Assembly (NCBI RefSeq): GCF_000309385.1
Contig: NZ_JH976537.1
Coordinates: 4,139,884-4,203,883 of the forward strand
Length of the DNA stretch: 64,000 nucleotides
Source: Nodosilinea nodulosa PCC 7104
GTDB lineage: Bacteria > Cyanobacteriota > Cyanobacteriia > Phormidesmidales > Phormidesmidaceae
Reading direction: 5' to 3'
Below, piece after piece: positions 62,088 to 64,000 of this stretch; position 1 is the stretch's first letter, and each line of letters opens with the position of its first letter. A program made the position numbers and the translations under genes. Below the pieces are notes generated by a model, which saw only the letters and a program-made list of their open reading frames with translations, made no database searches and was not told where the DNA came from.

Positions 62088-62570
62088 ATTCCCCGCGTTT
62101 AGCCAACTTGGTGGAAGAGTCCACTTGGTGGAACTAACCCGGATTAAGGCCAGCGCTGTAATCACCACTCCCCTAACAAAGGATTGCCCTCGACGCGCAA
62201 ACTCTTCTAGCGCCACGGCTCTCATGGCTCAGTAGTGTTTGGCTTGACTCAGCAGTAGGTCGCAGACTTGCTAATCGACGGCGCTGAAGATTAAGCGTGT
62301 TGTTATCGCTACTCGCTAGTTTGATCAGTTCCCCAATCACCCACAGATAGAGCTAAATCGGCCAAAGCCCAGTATTCTTGAGGCCCAGCTAGCGCTCCTA
62401 AGCCCAGGGCAGTCCCAAGGCCAGATACCTCAAACCCTCTACATTTTGGCTGGGAAATCTAATTTTTCCAGAATAAAATAAATAGCTAAACAGAACAGCT
62501 TAACCAGCCTCTTCTGCTCACGGTTCGCTCATTTTTAAATGAGGTCAGCCAATTGGGATAGGTTAGGGCT
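62088..62570. other. Intergenic region before the transposase
   Basis: About 480 bases without a gene. CACTTGGTGGAA is nearly repeated at 62108 and 62122. CTCATTTTTAAATGAG (62529-62544) is a palindrome just upstream of the transposase and may be part of the insertion-sequence end. The left end of the element could not be fixed. Confidence 0.35.
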
Positions 62571-64000
62571 ATGGATACCCCCCTAACCGTTATCACCGAA
62601 CGGGTTGACGATATTCCCCTGTTGCTGGCCCAACTGCAGCGGATGGACGTGCAACCCCTGCTCGACGACTACTTTCCGACCCATGGGAACTGGCAGGGGC
62701 TCAGCTTAGGCCATGTGGTGATAGTTTGGCTGAGCCACATTTTGTCCCAAGCGGATCACCGGTTAAACCCCGTGCAGGCCTGGGTAGAGCGACATCAGGA
62801 AACCTTGCAACAGGGCTTGCAGCAACCGGTTCGCGCCCTTGACCTGAGTGACGACCGCCTAGAAAGCGTGTTGCGATATCTCAGTGATGATGCCCAATGG
62901 GCGTTGTTTGAACCGGCGTTGAATCAGCGTCAGATTCAGGTGTATGACCTGCACCCCAAACGGCTGCGTCTGGATAGTACCAGCGTCAGCGGGGATTGGA
63001 CGGTCAATGAGTCAGGGCTGTTCCAATATGGCCATAGCAAAGACCATCGCCCCGACCTGCCCCAACTGAAGCTGATGCTGGCGACGCTAGATCCGCTGGG
63101 GCTACCGATAGCGACCGAGATTGTCTCCGGGCAGCGCGCCGACGACCCGCTCTACATTCCGGCCATCGGGCAGGTGCGTCAGACCCTCAGTCAGTCTGGG
63201 TTGCTCTACGTGGGTGACAGCAAGATGGCCAGTCTAGCGACCCGTTGCTTTCTCCAGGCCACAGGCGATTACTATCTCTGTCCGCTCGGTGGGACTCAAC
63301 TCAAGGCGGAGGCGATGCAGGCCTACCTAGACCCAGTGGAGCAAGGGGCCGTTGAGTTGCAGGAGATTCACTACGACTATGCCGACGGTCACACCGCGCT
63401 GATTGCCCGAGGCTATGAGCAGACCCAGACCCGCACAGGAGAATGGGACGGACACACCTGGATGTGGTCAGAGCGGCAATTGGTCGTGTACTCCTTGGCT
63501 TATGCTCAATCCGCCCAGCAGGCCTTCCAAGTTCGACTCGAGCACGCCCAGACGGCCCTAGCGGCGCTCAATCAATCGGGGCGCGGCCAGAAAGCCTTTC
63601 CTGATGAGGTCGCCTTAGCGCAAGCCGCCGAGGCGATTCTCACCCGCTACCGGGTCAAGGCCTACGTTCAACTCACCTACTCACAACAGGTGGAGCAACA
63701 CGCTGTGCGTCGCTACCGGGACCGCCCGGCTCGGATGGTGGAGCACCGTCGATTCCAGGTGAATGGCACCCTAGAAACTGAGGCCATCAACCAGCAGATG
63801 CAAACCTTGGGCTGGCGGGTCTATGTCACCAATCATCCCGCAGCGGCATTATCGTTGCCTCAAGCCGTGACGGTCTACCGCCAAGAATATCTGGTGGAGC
63901 ACAGCTTTAGCCGACTCAAAGGGCATCCCCTCTCCCTCTCCCCGACTGTACTTACAGCGTGAAGACCATATCAAGGGATTAATTCGCTTACTCTCGATGG
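62500..64000 (+). mobile_element. IS1634-type insertion sequence, right end outside the window
   Basis: Defined by the transposase at 62571-63962 and its continued coding sense to 64000. The left boundary is approximate (around 62500-62570), as no terminal inverted repeat could be confirmed without the right end. Targets and flanking duplication cannot be seen. Confidence 0.7.
62571..63962 (+). CDS. IS1634-like (IS4-group) transposase, frameshifted near the end
   Basis: A 463-codon frame with the DDE residues D135 (LRLDSTSV), D216 (VGDSKMAS) and E443 (EYLVEHSFSRLKG). The frame ends at a TGA at 63960-63962 soon after LSLSPTVLTA. Shifting by one base near 63945 restores LYLQREDHIKGLIRLLS, the expected C-terminal run, which continues to the window edge. 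Thus the copy probably has a single-base insertion, or it uses a frameshift; the missing tail lies after 64000. ATG at 62571 is the start. Confidence 0.85.
   Translation: MDTPLTVITERVDDIPLLLAQLQRMDVQPLLDDYFPTHGNWQGLSLGHVVIVWLSHILSQADHRLNPVQAWVERHQETLQQGLQQPVRALDLSDDRLESVLRYLSDDAQWALFEPALNQRQIQVYDLHPKRLRLDSTSVSGDWTVNESGLFQYGHSKDHRPDLPQLKLMLATLDPLGLPIATEIVSGQRADDPLYIPAIGQVRQTLSQSGLLYVGDSKMASLATRCFLQATGDYYLCPLGGTQLKAEAMQAYLDPVEQGAVELQEIHYDYADGHTALIARGYEQTQTRTGEWDGHTWMWSERQLVVYSLAYAQSAQQAFQVRLEHAQTALAALNQSGRGQKAFPDEVALAQAAEAILTRYRVKAYVQLTYSQQVEQHAVRRYRDRPARMVEHRRFQVNGTLETEAINQQMQTLGWRVYVTNHPAAALSLPQAVTVYRQEYLVEHSFSRLKGHPLSLSPTVLTA

Noticed and set aside
62500..62570. Terminal inverted repeat of the IS1634-like element
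   Set aside because: Only one end lies in the window, so the palindrome at 62529-62544 cannot be confirmed as the element end.

Overview
The window is a cyanobacterial chromosome segment. This rests on psbV (cytochrome c550) followed by petE (plastocyanin), a Gap1-type glyceraldehyde-3-phosphate dehydrogenase, fused ribBA, a pilMNOQ operon without pilP, an FHA-penicillin-binding protein fusion and the very frequent HIP1 octamer GCGATCGC. The overall GC-rich composition and gene content suggest a filamentous or Leptolyngbya/Nodosilinea-like lineage; that placement is inference. No rRNA, tRNA or CRISPR array was seen.

Layout. 0-11 kb: housekeeping and photosynthesis genes (3' part of a GAF-adenylate cyclase, accD, psbV, petE, an OsmC protein, a MetX-like hydrolase, a desaturase divergent from a GntR regulator with a candidate palindromic operator between them, a DUF1400-like secreted protein, gap1). 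11-13.4 kb: a TIR protein that looks truncated, a DUF433/DUF5615 toxin-antitoxin (TA) pair and a PPP-type phosphatase. 13.5-17.2 kb: a coiled-coil membrane protein, argC and ribBA. 17.2-21.4 kb: an accessory island. It opens with an AT-rich gene for a HEPN-like/HNH nuclease and continues with a tiny Phd-like ORF, a ParD-like antitoxin with a broken ParE, a second DUF433/DUF5615 pair, an antitoxin remnant, a PD-(D/E)XK-like protein and a BrnT/BrnA pair. 21.4-33 kb: a GH57/DUF3536 protein, a GNAT enzyme, a sensor kinase, a MNT/HEPN pair, a probable HpsL polysaccharide polymerase, a phosphotransferase remnant, a sugar-binding lipoprotein and purT.

33-44 kb: pilM-pilN-pilO-pilQ (type IV pilus assembly) closed by a strong terminator, a lipoprotein, then potA-potD-potB-potC (polyamine uptake). 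44-51 kb: a small conserved protein, a two-domain stress-type protein whose middle is an expansion of HIP1 DNA, a rhodanese-like protein lacking its cysteine, and polA. 51-60 kb: a DUF442-type phosphatase, a RelE/ParE TA pair lying between two copies of a decayed coding fragment, the FHA-PBP1A fusion, an EF-G-like GTPase, a conserved membrane protein and manC. 60-64 kb: a LytR-CpsA-Psr protein and an IS1634-like transposase frameshifted near its end and cut by the window edge.

The most unusual items are (i) the HEPN-like/HNH protein in its AT-rich island, a candidate uncharacterised defence nuclease; (ii) a family of roughly 100-bp elements with TATAGC terminal inverted repeats, three copies here, one split by a second 196-bp inverted-repeat element flanked by AACT; and (iii) several decayed TA and methylase-like fragments showing repeated turnover of accessory genes. 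All functions are inferred by reading the sequence; no database search was possible.
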